A stretch of DNA of 64,000 nt. Origin: Providencia burhodogranariea DSM 19968. GTDB taxonomy: Bacteria; Pseudomonadota; Gammaproteobacteria; Enterobacterales; Enterobacteriaceae. Below are positions 18,648 through 26,311 of this stretch, piece by piece. Each line of letters opens with the position of its first letter. The stretch's first letter is position 1. Under the pieces are notes generated by a model. It was not told the DNA's origin and made no database searches. It was given only the letters and a program-made list of their open reading frames with translations. The DNA is taken from positions 40,040 through 104,039 of the forward strand of contig NZ_KB233223.1 of NCBI RefSeq assembly GCF_000314855.2. The letters are read 5' to 3'. The position numbers and the translations under genes were made by a program.

Positions 18648-20369
18648 TTAATGAGTAATATGTACCGTTTTACCACCGATAATCGTACGTAGTACTTTCA
18701 CGTTTTCGATGTCGTCAGCTGGAATTTCAAACACATTGCGATCGAGTACGATCATGTCAGCAAATTTACCCGCTTCCAGTGAGCCAATAACATCTTCCCG
18801 ATGTTGAGCGAAAGCTGAATCAATTGTGGCAGAGCGCAGGACTTCAATTACGGTTAGGTCACGGTCGTTATCTAAACGTGGTGCAGGCTTACCGTCGATA
18901 TCACGACCACGGCGAGTTGCAGCCACTTTTAAATCATACCATTCGTCAAAATCATCGATTGGCCAGTCACTACCAAAGGCAACGACAGCACCTGCGTCGA
19001 TAAATTTCGCGATCGGTTCTAATTGTTCAAAACGCTCTTCACCCAACATGTTACGCTCGAAAGCAGCCAATTCAGGCGTTGGTGCAGCCCATTGGAATGA
19101 TAAACATGCGATGGTTTTTAAGCGTGCAAAGCGTGCATAGTCTTTTGGATGGACTAACTCGTTGTGCGCCAGACCCGGACGAATATCTTTTTCTGGGTGT
19201 GCTGCACGCATTTTTTCAATTGCATCTAATACGATAGAAACAGCACCTTCACCGACGGTATGCAAATGCGGGTCATAACCTGCCGCTGCGATTTTTTCCA
19301 TCAACTCATCAAGAATTTCTGCGGTAAAGTACAGGTCGCCATAGTTATCCGTCTCGACCCAATTTGGCGCGTCATCAGTACCTTTATTAATACGATAAGG
19401 CTGTAATAGTGAAGCCGTCATTGTTGGGTATTGCATCACGCCATCAACAAACATTTTAATGTTACGCAGCCCGATGCCCGGTGCTGGCGTCCAATCTGCT
19501 TGGTGCCATTTTTTCGCGAATGCAACGGCATTATCGACAGCAGTGGCAACGGCAGCGACATTTGGCGTTAGGTCAGGCGTAATTTCACGCGCGGCTTGGA
19601 AGCGGATGGTTAATTCATCGCGCTGTTGTAACTCAGCAAAAGCTTCTAACTGCTGCTCTGATACACGAGCATCCATCACGGTGGTGACACCTTGTTGGTT
19701 TAATACTTTTTGTACCAGTTCTGCAACTTCAATGGCTTGGTCATCACGGATAGAGGCAATGCTATCTGCGGCACGCATGGCTGGTGCATCTTCTAAGATG
19801 CCGTTCAACTCACCATTGTCATACTTACCGATTTTACCATCAGGTGGCTCAGGCGTATCTTTAGTGATACCAAAGAGTTCTAATGCGCGGCTATTAGCTA
19901 ATAAAGTATGACAATCATTAGAAAACAGAACGACAGGGCGATCCGTTTTCAGTTTGTCCATATCTTCACGGTACATATCAATGCCAGCAGGCAGCATACC
20001 TTGACGTAACCATGCCGTCACTTTCAACCAATCATTTTCACCCGTGCGTGGATCTTTATCTAAATGATCTTGGACACGTTGGAGAATTTGCTCAATAGTG
20101 AGGGATTCGTAATTAAGATGGCAACCAAATAACTGAATGCCACCCCAGAATGGATGCATGTGGCCATCAATGATGCCGGGCATCATCATTCTGCCTTCTA
20201 AGTCGATACTTTCGGTTTCTGGCCCAACATATTGGTGCAACTCACCTGAAGTACCACTTGCGATAATGTAACCATCTTGTACGGCAATGGCATCTACAAC
20301 GCTATTTTGTTTGTCTGCGGTATAGATATAACCGTTGAAATAAATGACATCAGCAACTTTATTATTCAT
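18648..20369 (-). CDS. YtcJ-like metal-dependent amidohydrolase
   Basis: The 573-residue protein belongs to the amidohydrolase superfamily, YtcJ-like group. The N-terminal beta-sandwich strand is followed by the metal motif HxH (H70, H72 in DGHMHPFWGG); a later HLHTVGEGA segment and GSDWP supply further ligands. The C-terminal GSLEAGKFADMIVLD is typical of the family. Known members hydrolyse N-formyl, N-acyl or cyclic amide compounds; the substrate here cannot be told. It has no signal peptide, so it should be cytoplasmic. The next gene upstream is a PuuP-like permease on the same strand, separated by 280 bp with two ERIC remnants, so joint function is possible but not shown. Confidence 0.85.
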   Translation of the reverse strand: MNNKVADVIYFNGYIYTADKQNSVVDAIAVQDGYIIASGTSGELHQYVGPETESIDLEGRMMMPGIIDGHMHPFWGGIQLFGCHLNYESLTIEQILQRVQDHLDKDPRTGENDWLKVTAWLRQGMLPAGIDMYREDMDKLKTDRPVVLFSNDCHTLLANSRALELFGITKDTPEPPDGKIGKYDNGELNGILEDAPAMRAADSIASIRDDQAIEVAELVQKVLNQQGVTTVMDARVSEQQLEAFAELQQRDELTIRFQAAREITPDLTPNVAAVATAVDNAVAFAKKWHQADWTPAPGIGLRNIKMFVDGVMQYPTMTASLLQPYRINKGTDDAPNWVETDNYGDLYFTAEILDELMEKIAAAGYDPHLHTVGEGAVSIVLDAIEKMRAAHPEKDIRPGLAHNELVHPKDYARFARLKTIACLSFQWAAPTPELAAFERNMLGEERFEQLEPIAKFIDAGAVVAFGSDWPIDDFDEWYDLKVAATRRGRDIDGKPAPRLDNDRDLTVIEVLRSATIDSAFAQHREDVIGSLEAGKFADMIVLDRNVFEIPADDIENVKVLRTIIGGKTVHITH

Positions 20370-20397
20370 TTCTAATCAGTCTTTATCAGGGGCTCTG

Positions 20398-20522
20398 CAC
20401 ATACTCGCCATACTTCATTTCGCCAGTCGACTACGTTTAATTATCTCGGTGGCATCGTTCACAATACTCTCCGAGATAGCGTCACTTTTTACCAACATGG
20501 CCTTCGAATTATTTTGGGTACA
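20398..20522 (+). repeat. Degenerate ERIC-type element
   Basis: The right end TTCGAATTATTTTGGGTA and the left end ACTCGCCATACTTCATTTC match ERIC outer repeats. The interior keeps a diverged central palindrome (TCTCGGTGGC...TCTCCGAGATA). It lies in the leader of the amidohydrolase gene. Confidence 0.6.
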
Positions 20523-20569
20523 GATGGAGCCAGAATAAAAAAATAACAGGGGAAGCTCAGCTCCCCCAT

Positions 20570-20650
20570 GTATATCCGTTACGCCTCAAGCGTTATCCTT
20601 ATTGACTTCACTTGTCAGCCAGATATCGCTCGAGTTACTTAGGGTATATT
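20570..20650 (+). repeat. Shortened ERIC-type element
   Basis: The segment runs from GTATATCCGTTACGCCTCAAG to CTCGAGTTACTTAGGGTATA, so both ERIC ends are present but the total is only about 81 bp, implying an internal deletion. It abuts the 3' end of the permease gene. Confidence 0.6.
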
Positions 20651-22002
20651 TAATTAATAATCATATTGGTTTCATCGTCTGAAATTGCCGGTGGGCGACG
20701 AGTAAAACCATGGGTCAGTAAGGTGAGATAAATTGCACCTGCTGCCAGCCAGCATAGGCCAACGGTAAAGGCTTCTCTATCTAAACTTGTCCATAACCAT
20801 AATGTCAGGATCACACCAATGGACGGCATAATCAGACAAGTGATGAGCTTTTTACCATCCAACGCTTCTTTGCGATCAATATAAAAATGTTTAATCACGG
20901 ATAAATTAACAAAAGTGAACGCAATTAAGGCACCAAAGCTGATCATAGATGCCACCATGCTTAATGACAGCACTAATGATAGCAGTGAGGCAACTGCAAC
21001 GAAAATGATTGAGTACACGGGGGTATTCAGTTTTGGATGCAGATAAGCAAATAGAGAGCGCGGTAATACACCATCACGACCCATTGCATAGAAAATGCGG
21101 ACGATACTCGCCTGTGAAGTCATTGCGGAAGCAAACACACCAATGACATAGGCAGTAATAAAGCTCGAAGCCATCATAGCACCGCCCACTTGTTTCATTA
21201 CCGCTAGGCTCGCTGTATCCGTATTTGGAATAAAGTCTTGCCACATTGGATAAATCAAATGTGCGCTATAAGAGATGACAACAAACAGTGTTCCCGCAAT
21301 AAATACGGTGTAGATAATCGCTTTAGGCAGTGCACTACGGGCGTCTTTAGTCTCTTCAGCCATGGTAGATATCGCATCGAAACCTAAGAAAGCCAAACAT
21401 AATACAGCGGCACCCGCAAACAGTCCGGGTACTTGGTCGGCGGCGAGTGTCAGTGGTGCCAATAAGGCCTCTGTATCTAACACAAAATTGGTTTTGAAGC
21501 TTAGATACAAGAACACGGCGATAAACACAATCTGCATGGAAATGATCAGCATATTCATTGAGGATACGAGTTTGATACCCAGAATATTCATGATACTGAC
21601 AATGGCGATTGTGCTACAGATAATCACAGGTATCGGAATATTAGGGAAAGCTTCATGGACGAAGATCCCAATCGCGATATAGTTAATAATCGGTAGGAAT
21701 AGGTAGTCGAGTAATTGTGCCCAACCCACTAAGAAACCAAGTGTGCCACCAAAGGTTTTTTGCACATAAGAGTAGGCAGAACCCGCGAGAGGGAGTGCGC
21801 TTGTCATGCGGCAATAGCTAAAGGCGGTAAATAGAACAGCAGCCAGTGTAATGAGGTAAGCAATAGGCAAATGGCCTTCACTTAATACAGTCACTTGACC
21901 ATAGGTGGTGAAAATTCCGAGTGGTACCATATAAGCCAGCCCGAAAAATACTAACGCAGGTGTGGTCAGTACACGTTTCATTTGAACGGTATTCTGTTGC
22001 AT
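20650..22002 (-). CDS. APC-family permease, PuuP-like
   Basis: This 450-residue protein has about twelve membrane segments and the APC amino-acid/polyamine permease fold. It resembles the E. coli putrescine importer PuuP over its length, for example in LAGSAYSYVQKTFGG, CLAFLGFDAISTMAEET and YAMGRDGVLPRS. The substrate may be an amine or amino acid, but this is not certain. I start it at the ATG at 22002, which has a GGAAGGG ribosome site; the upstream in-frame TTG is less likely. The gene lies upstream of the amidohydrolase on the same strand. Confidence 0.82.
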   Translation of the reverse strand: MQQNTVQMKRVLTTPALVFFGLAYMVPLGIFTTYGQVTVLSEGHLPIAYLITLAAVLFTAFSYCRMTSALPLAGSAYSYVQKTFGGTLGFLVGWAQLLDYLFLPIINYIAIGIFVHEAFPNIPIPVIICSTIAIVSIMNILGIKLVSSMNMLIISMQIVFIAVFLYLSFKTNFVLDTEALLAPLTLAADQVPGLFAGAAVLCLAFLGFDAISTMAEETKDARSALPKAIIYTVFIAGTLFVVISYSAHLIYPMWQDFIPNTDTASLAVMKQVGGAMMASSFITAYVIGVFASAMTSQASIVRIFYAMGRDGVLPRSLFAYLHPKLNTPVYSIIFVAVASLLSLVLSLSMVASMISFGALIAFTFVNLSVIKHFYIDRKEALDGKKLITCLIMPSIGVILTLWLWTSLDREAFTVGLCWLAAGAIYLTLLTHGFTRRPPAISDDETNMIIN

Positions 22003-22099
22003 TTTGAAGCCCTTCCCAAAAGCCCTTAACAACCATCAACTCTTTCTGAATATACAGGCGGAGTGAACCTAAAATGCAGCCATATAGCGCTACACTTTT

Positions 22100-22228
22100 T
22101 TATGCCCGAAATGCCTCAAGTTGCGTCATCAATAACGATTAGCCGTTTTCCAAATTAAATACAATTGTATACTTATTGGAATAGCCTTATTGGTCGCCTA
22201 AATGCAACTAAAATTATTTTGGGTATAT
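22100..22228 (+). repeat. Degenerate ERIC-type element
   Basis: The right end ATGCAACTAAAATTATTTTG-GGTATA is clear. The left end (TGCCCGAAATGCCTCAAGTTGCG) is diverged. It lies in the leader or promoter region of the PuuP-like permease. Confidence 0.5.
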
Positions 22229-22427
22229 TTCATTACAGTTTTAAAATCCACTTGCATTCAATTTCAGAAAACCTCGCACCAGGACATTTAATAACATGTC
22301 ATCGTGCGCACTTTAATGAAACGTCAGTGATGAATCGGACCATCACCATCCGCTGGGGTGAGTACAAGCGGCGTACAATATAGTTATGATGCTTCATTTA
22401 CGCAATCATTTATTTGTATATCCATCA

Positions 22428-22554
22428 TATATCCGTCATATTTCGCACTGTAGCGTTGTTGGTTGCACTTAGTCACCCAAGTCACATACTTATGTATGCT
22501 CCTTGGGATGTCTTCGTTTACCGCCTAGCTACAGCACGAACTATTTAGAATATA
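22428..22554 (+). repeat. ERIC element, tandem copy 1
   Basis: This 127-bp unit, the canonical ERIC length, has left end TATATCCGTCATATTTC and right end GAACTATTTAGAATATA. Its centre, CACATACTTATGTATG followed by CTCCTTGGGAT, matches the ERIC core palindrome. It is the first of three near-identical tandem copies. Confidence 0.85.
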
Positions 22555-22570
22555 CCCGTTATCTTATTGA

Positions 22571-22694
22571 TATATTTCACATTTCGCACTGTGTTGTTGT
22601 TGGTTGCACTTAGTCACCCAAGTCACATACTTATGTATGCTCCTTGGGATGTCTTCGTTTACCGCCTAGCTACAGCACGAACTATTTAGAATAT
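22571..22694 (+). repeat. ERIC element, tandem copy 2
   Basis: This copy shares an almost unbroken identity with copy 1 from TTGTTGGTTGCACTTAGTCA through the right end. Its left arm is altered (TATATTTCACATTTCGCAC) and the base changes are few, which argues for recent duplication rather than independent insertion. Confidence 0.85.
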
Positions 22695-22720
22695 GCTCAT
22701 TATCTTATTGATATCCATCA

Positions 22721-22846
22721 TATATCCGTCATATTTCGCACTGTAGCGTTGTTGGTTGCACTTAGCCACCCAAGTCACATACTTATGTATGCTCCTTGGA
22801 ATGTCTTCGTTTACCGCCTAGCTACAGCACGAACTATTTAGGATAT
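22721..22846 (+). repeat. ERIC element, tandem copy 3
   Basis: This 126-bp copy begins TATATCCGTCATATTTCGCA, as copy 1 does, and ends GAACTATTTAGGATAT. The spacer before it (TTATCTTATTGATATCCATCA-like) is related to the DNA flanking the other copies, so the repeat unit includes flanking DNA. Periods between matching points are 141 and 152 bp. Confidence 0.85.
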
Positions 22847-23224
22847 GCTCATTATGTTATTAATATTATTAACATTTCGCGTATATTCTTTTAATTCAAT
22901 GAGTTGATTATTACTTGGATTTTAATTAGAAGAAAATTGAAGATTAAATTAATCATAACCGATTTTTTGATTAAATCAACTTTCCTTAATGTGAGGTAAT
23001 CCTTTGATTTAATTAATTAATTATTTATCTCATTGTTATTCGATAGTGCTAAAGTCGATGTTTAATAGCGGAAAATTATTTATAACTAGCGGGAGCTAAA
23101 AAGTATTAATAATAAAAATTTTTTTAATAAATTTTATTTAAATATATATTTAAATAAATGAAATTAATCTATCGATATTCTTAATATGGTTAAAATAAAT
23201 TAACAATTAAAGTTCCATTAAATG
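22847..23224. other. Very AT-rich gene-free stretch
   Basis: Long runs of A and T, including repeated TTAATTAATTAA and TTTAAATATATATTTAAATA strings, and no credible coding region. Nothing else is recognisable here. Confidence 0.5.
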
Positions 23225-23313
23225 AAACACTGACCTATCCCCGTCATACTTCAAGTTGCAATTCAAAATATTAAGGGTGTAGATCATGCCATTATGATTT
23301 AAGGTCAGTGTTT
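23225..23313. repeat. Hairpin with a shortened ERIC remnant in its loop
   Basis: AAACACTGACCT (23225-23236) and AGGTCAGTGTTT (23302-23313) form a perfect 12-bp stem. The 65-base loop holds ERIC ends joined together: CCCCGTCATACTTCAAGTTG and AAAATATTAAGGGTGTA. The stem lies 30 bp after the rarD stop and may be the rarD terminator. The simplest account is that an ERIC element inserted in the terminator loop and then lost its centre. Confidence 0.65.
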
Positions 23314-23343
23314 TTATCTTATAATTAACCGAGATTAATTAGT

Positions 23344-24234
23344 TTACCTTCTCAACCTTCGTTGTGTGTACAAGGCATCCAAAGTAAATAAAATTAATGC
23401 AACCCAAATAAAGCCAAAAGTCACTAACAACTCAGATGTCATTTGTTCCCCGTAGATAAATACTGCGAGCAGGAACATAATCGTTGGGCCTAGATATTGA
23501 AAAAAGCCCAATGTCGATAAACGAAGATGGTTAGCAGCTTCAGTAAATAGTAATAAGGGTATGGTAGTGATAATACCAGCAAGAATTAATAGCACATTGA
23601 GGTGCCAATCATTCATTACCATATTGCTAGTCGGACTATCTGCAAAAAATAATAGGAAAATCACGCCAACAGGCAGTAACCATAATGTTTCGAATGTCAT
23701 CCCAATCTGGGCATCAACGCCAAGTTTTTTACGCAGTAAACCATAGGTTGCGAAGGTAATAGCAAGGCTTAAGCCGATAACAGGCACTGAGCCAAATTGC
23801 CATAGCTGAATAAGTACCCCGGTTAAGGCTAGAGCAACAGCAATCCACTGCATGCGACGAAAACGTTCTTGTAAAAATAACATGCCAAACAAAACGTTGA
23901 CTAACGGGTTAATAAAATACCCGAGACTCGCCTGTAGCATATGCCCATTATTGACAGACCAAATATAAATAAGCCAGTTGGACGCAATAGTTACCGCAGT
24001 CACACCTAAAACTAATATTTTCTTAGGTTGCTTTAACACTTGGCGCATATAGCCCCAGTGCCTTGTTGCAGTTAATAAAATCAACATAAAGAAAAATGAC
24101 CAAATAATACGGTGAGTCAGTATTTCTTCTGGAGGTACTTCTTGGATAGTTTTAAAATAAATGGGTGCCACACCCCAAATTAAATAGGCTCCCAAGGCGC
24201 ATAATACACCTTTGGTTGTGTTTTGCTGGCTCAT
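23344..24234 (-). CDS. rarD: EamA/DMT transporter RarD
   Basis: RarD (296 residues) is a ten-helix drug/metabolite-superfamily membrane protein of the inner membrane. The family signature GALIWG-like start (LGAYLIWGVAPIYFK) and the second half (LGFFQYLGPTIMFLLAVFIY) are visible. It has been tied to chloramphenicol sensitivity by name in Pseudomonas, but the natural substrate is unknown. It is next to yigI as in E. coli. Upstream it carries a 150-bp ERIC-like element. Confidence 0.92.
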   Translation of the reverse strand: MSQQNTTKGVLCALGAYLIWGVAPIYFKTIQEVPPEEILTHRIIWSFFFMLILLTATRHWGYMRQVLKQPKKILVLGVTAVTIASNWLIYIWSVNNGHMLQASLGYFINPLVNVLFGMLFLQERFRRMQWIAVALALTGVLIQLWQFGSVPVIGLSLAITFATYGLLRKKLGVDAQIGMTFETLWLLPVGVIFLLFFADSPTSNMVMNDWHLNVLLILAGIITTIPLLLFTEAANHLRLSTLGFFQYLGPTIMFLLAVFIYGEQMTSELLVTFGFIWVALILFTLDALYTQRRLRR

Positions 24235-24249
24235 TATTGGCTCTAAATT

Positions 24250-24402
24250 TAAATATACCCAAAATAACTCGAGTTACATGTCTGTGGTCAGCGATGCTAT
24301 TTTATGAAGAACCCTAAGAGTATAGATAATACTGTGATCCGGGTAGCTTAGCGCAGCACTATATATCAAAACATGTCATGTAACTTGAAATATAACGAAT
24401 AT
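24250..24402 (-). repeat. ERIC-type element with unusual interior
   Basis: The ends TATACCCAAAATAACTCGAG and CTTGAAATATAACGAATATA match ERIC ends in inverted orientation. The interior from 24288 onward (GTCAGCGATGCTATTT...GTGATCCGGGT, about 58 bp) is not ERIC core but is similar to DNA at 36301-36359. It lies in the rarD upstream region. Confidence 0.6.
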
Positions 24403-24650
24403 AAAAGGCTAAAAGTAAGTCGATTGAGATATCGAGCGTAATAAAACCGACCCGATTGATGACTTTATTAATGTGACATTGCTCGTGTTTTTTTACAAGT
24501 GATATTCAAGTCAGCTGACCTGTTAAGCTTATTTTTTCAGCGGCTTGTTAACATTAATGAACAGTATGATGAAACTATCGTTTATAGCTGTTGATCTTTG
24601 ATCGCCAATAGCTCCTAACTCACCTAAGTATTATTTTTTGCTTTTTAACG
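24403..24650. other. Intergenic region between rarD and yigI
   Basis: No gene or clear element is supported. The region should contain the downstream end of the yigI transcript and the rarD promoter. Confidence 0.4.
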
Positions 24651-25121
24651 TCATCCAATTAAATAAGTCGCTATTGCTGTCGCAATATGTTGATTTCGTT
24701 CATTGTGTAATTCACATCGGGTAACCGCAATTTTGTTACCATCACGTAATAGGCTAGCACTTGCAGTAAATGTCTCACCTCTACCGGGACGAAGGTAATC
24801 AACTCGCAGGTCGATAGTACCCATTTTTGACATTTTGTCGGCGATATCTTGGTGTATAAGTGGTGTGATCCGTTGAAGGATCCGATTAATACATACCATT
24901 CCACCAGCAACATCTAAAATTGAAGCGATTACACCTCCATGAAGTATATTTTGTGTAAAGTTGCCAATGAGTTCAGGGCGGTTATCAATCGTTAGCTGAA
25001 CAAAGTCATCATTCATATGAGCCAGTTTGATACCTAAAAGGTGATTAAAAGGCATTTTATAGATGAACGCATCGCTCATCAGTTTACTTGCTTCTTCTAA
25101 TGTATAAGTACGGTCATTCAT
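24651..25121 (-). CDS. yigI: Hot-dog acyl-CoA thioesterase YigI
   Basis: The 156-residue protein has the hot-dog thioesterase signature HGGVIASILDVAGG (H61-G74), followed by MGTIDLRVDYLRPGRG. E. coli YigI is described as a medium- and long-chain acyl-CoA thioesterase. I start it at the ATG at 25121, which has AAGGA eight bases upstream; upstream in-frame codons lack such a site. It is divergent from pldA, as in E. coli. Confidence 0.9.
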   Translation of the reverse strand: MNDRTYTLEEASKLMSDAFIYKMPFNHLLGIKLAHMNDDFVQLTIDNRPELIGNFTQNILHGGVIASILDVAGGMVCINRILQRITPLIHQDIADKMSKMGTIDLRVDYLRPGRGETFTASASLLRDGNKIAVTRCELHNERNQHIATAIATYLIG

Positions 25122-25287
25122 GATAATCATCCTTAAAAAGCATGTGAGCAATATAAGTTATTGCTATATATGGTTGTGTTTTAATCAGGTGAATTATTAA
25201 TAATGAATAATCTTTCAGCAACCAGCATGTTTTGCGTGTAAAATAAAATATAGTTATTCGAATACAATTCATAATGGGAATGATTGG

Positions 25288-26181
25288 ATGCGCGCTCTTT
25301 ACAAATTACTCGGTGCTGTGTTTTGTTTTTGGTCTGTGCCATTGTTGGCTGTAGAAAATGTAGACTCAGTGGCACAAATTGATTCAGTAGGTAAAGCACC
25401 AATAAAAGGTAGTATTATTGATGGGTTATTACAAAACTATGACAACCCTTTTGTACTTTATCCCTATGAATCTAACTATATTATTTATACCTATACCTCA
25501 TCAATAAACAAAAATGCGATAAAAAGCTATGATTGGGGTAAAGATGCATTAAATGATGAAGTGAAGTTTCAGCTTAGTTTAGCTTTTCCATTATGGCGAG
25601 GTGTTGCTGGGGAAAATTCAGTATTAGCCGCATCTTATACTCAGCGTTCATGGTGGCAATTAAGTAACAAAAAAGAGTCTTCACCATTTCGTGAAACAAA
25701 TTATGAGCCTCAGATATTTATTGGTTGGGCGACCGATTATCAACTCGGTGGCTGGACATTGCGTGAAATTGAAACAGGTTTTAACCATGAATCAAATGGT
25801 CGCTCTGACCCAACGTCACGTAGTTGGAACCGTGTTTATGCACGTGCCATGGCTCAAAATGGTAACTGGCAAGTGGATTTAAAACCGTGGTATCGCCTTC
25901 CTGAAAGTGAAGGTAGTGATGATAATAAAGATATCACTAAATACATGGGTTACTACCGCTTGAAAGTAGGTTATGCCTTAGGTGATAGTGTGGTCACTGC
26001 GACAGGGCGTTACAACTGGAACAGTGGTTTTGGTGCAGCAGAGTTAGGTTGGAGTTATCCAGTCAGTAAACATGTTAGGATTTATACTCAATTGTTTAGT
26101 GGATATGGTGAGTCCATGATTGACTATGATTTTCGTCAAACCCGTTTTGGTATTGGTGTGATGTTGAACGATATGCTTTAG
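25288..26181 (+). CDS. pldA: Outer membrane phospholipase A (OMPLA)
   Basis: PldA hydrolyses phospholipids that reach the outer leaflet and so guards outer-membrane asymmetry. The 297-residue precursor has a signal peptide with likely cleavage after LLA (about residue 21). The catalytic triad is H167, S169 and N181 in the segment FNHESNGRSD...SRSWNR. A 12-strand beta-barrel is expected from the family. It lies upstream of recQ, as in E. coli. Confidence 0.96.
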   Translation: MRALYKLLGAVFCFWSVPLLAVENVDSVAQIDSVGKAPIKGSIIDGLLQNYDNPFVLYPYESNYIIYTYTSSINKNAIKSYDWGKDALNDEVKFQLSLAFPLWRGVAGENSVLAASYTQRSWWQLSNKKESSPFRETNYEPQIFIGWATDYQLGGWTLREIETGFNHESNGRSDPTSRSWNRVYARAMAQNGNWQVDLKPWYRLPESEGSDDNKDITKYMGYYRLKVGYALGDSVVTATGRYNWNSGFGAAELGWSYPVSKHVRIYTQLFSGYGESMIDYDFRQTRFGIGVMLNDML

Positions 26182-26265
26182 TCGTTGGCACTTATTTGTT
26201 AGCATACAGTCACCCGAGTTCAAGTCAGATCTTGAATGGGCATCAAGCATTAACCTGCTATTTTT

Positions 26266-26287
26266 TAGCTGCTCCGATGAGCAGCTA
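26266..26287 (+). other. Perfect hairpin in the pldA-recQ gap
   Basis: TAGCTGCTC-CGAT-GAGCAGCTA is a perfect 9-bp stem that lies 84 bp after pldA and 24 bp before the recQ start. A T run precedes rather than follows it. It could be a weak terminator for pldA or a recQ leader structure. Confidence 0.45.
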
Positions 26288-26311
26288 TCTGTTCGTAATT
26301 TGAGGATTCGC

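Noticed and set aside
15811-22002. Prophage or integrative element
   Set aside because: No integrase, transposase, phage structural gene or flanking direct repeat was found; XerC in the window is the housekeeping recombinase.
22165-22841. Reading frames within the tandem ERIC region
   Set aside because: They are translations of ERIC units and change with each copy; no start signals.
22428-22846. CRISPR-like or satellite array
   Set aside because: Units are about 126 bp and match ERIC ends and core; there are no unique spacers of CRISPR type.
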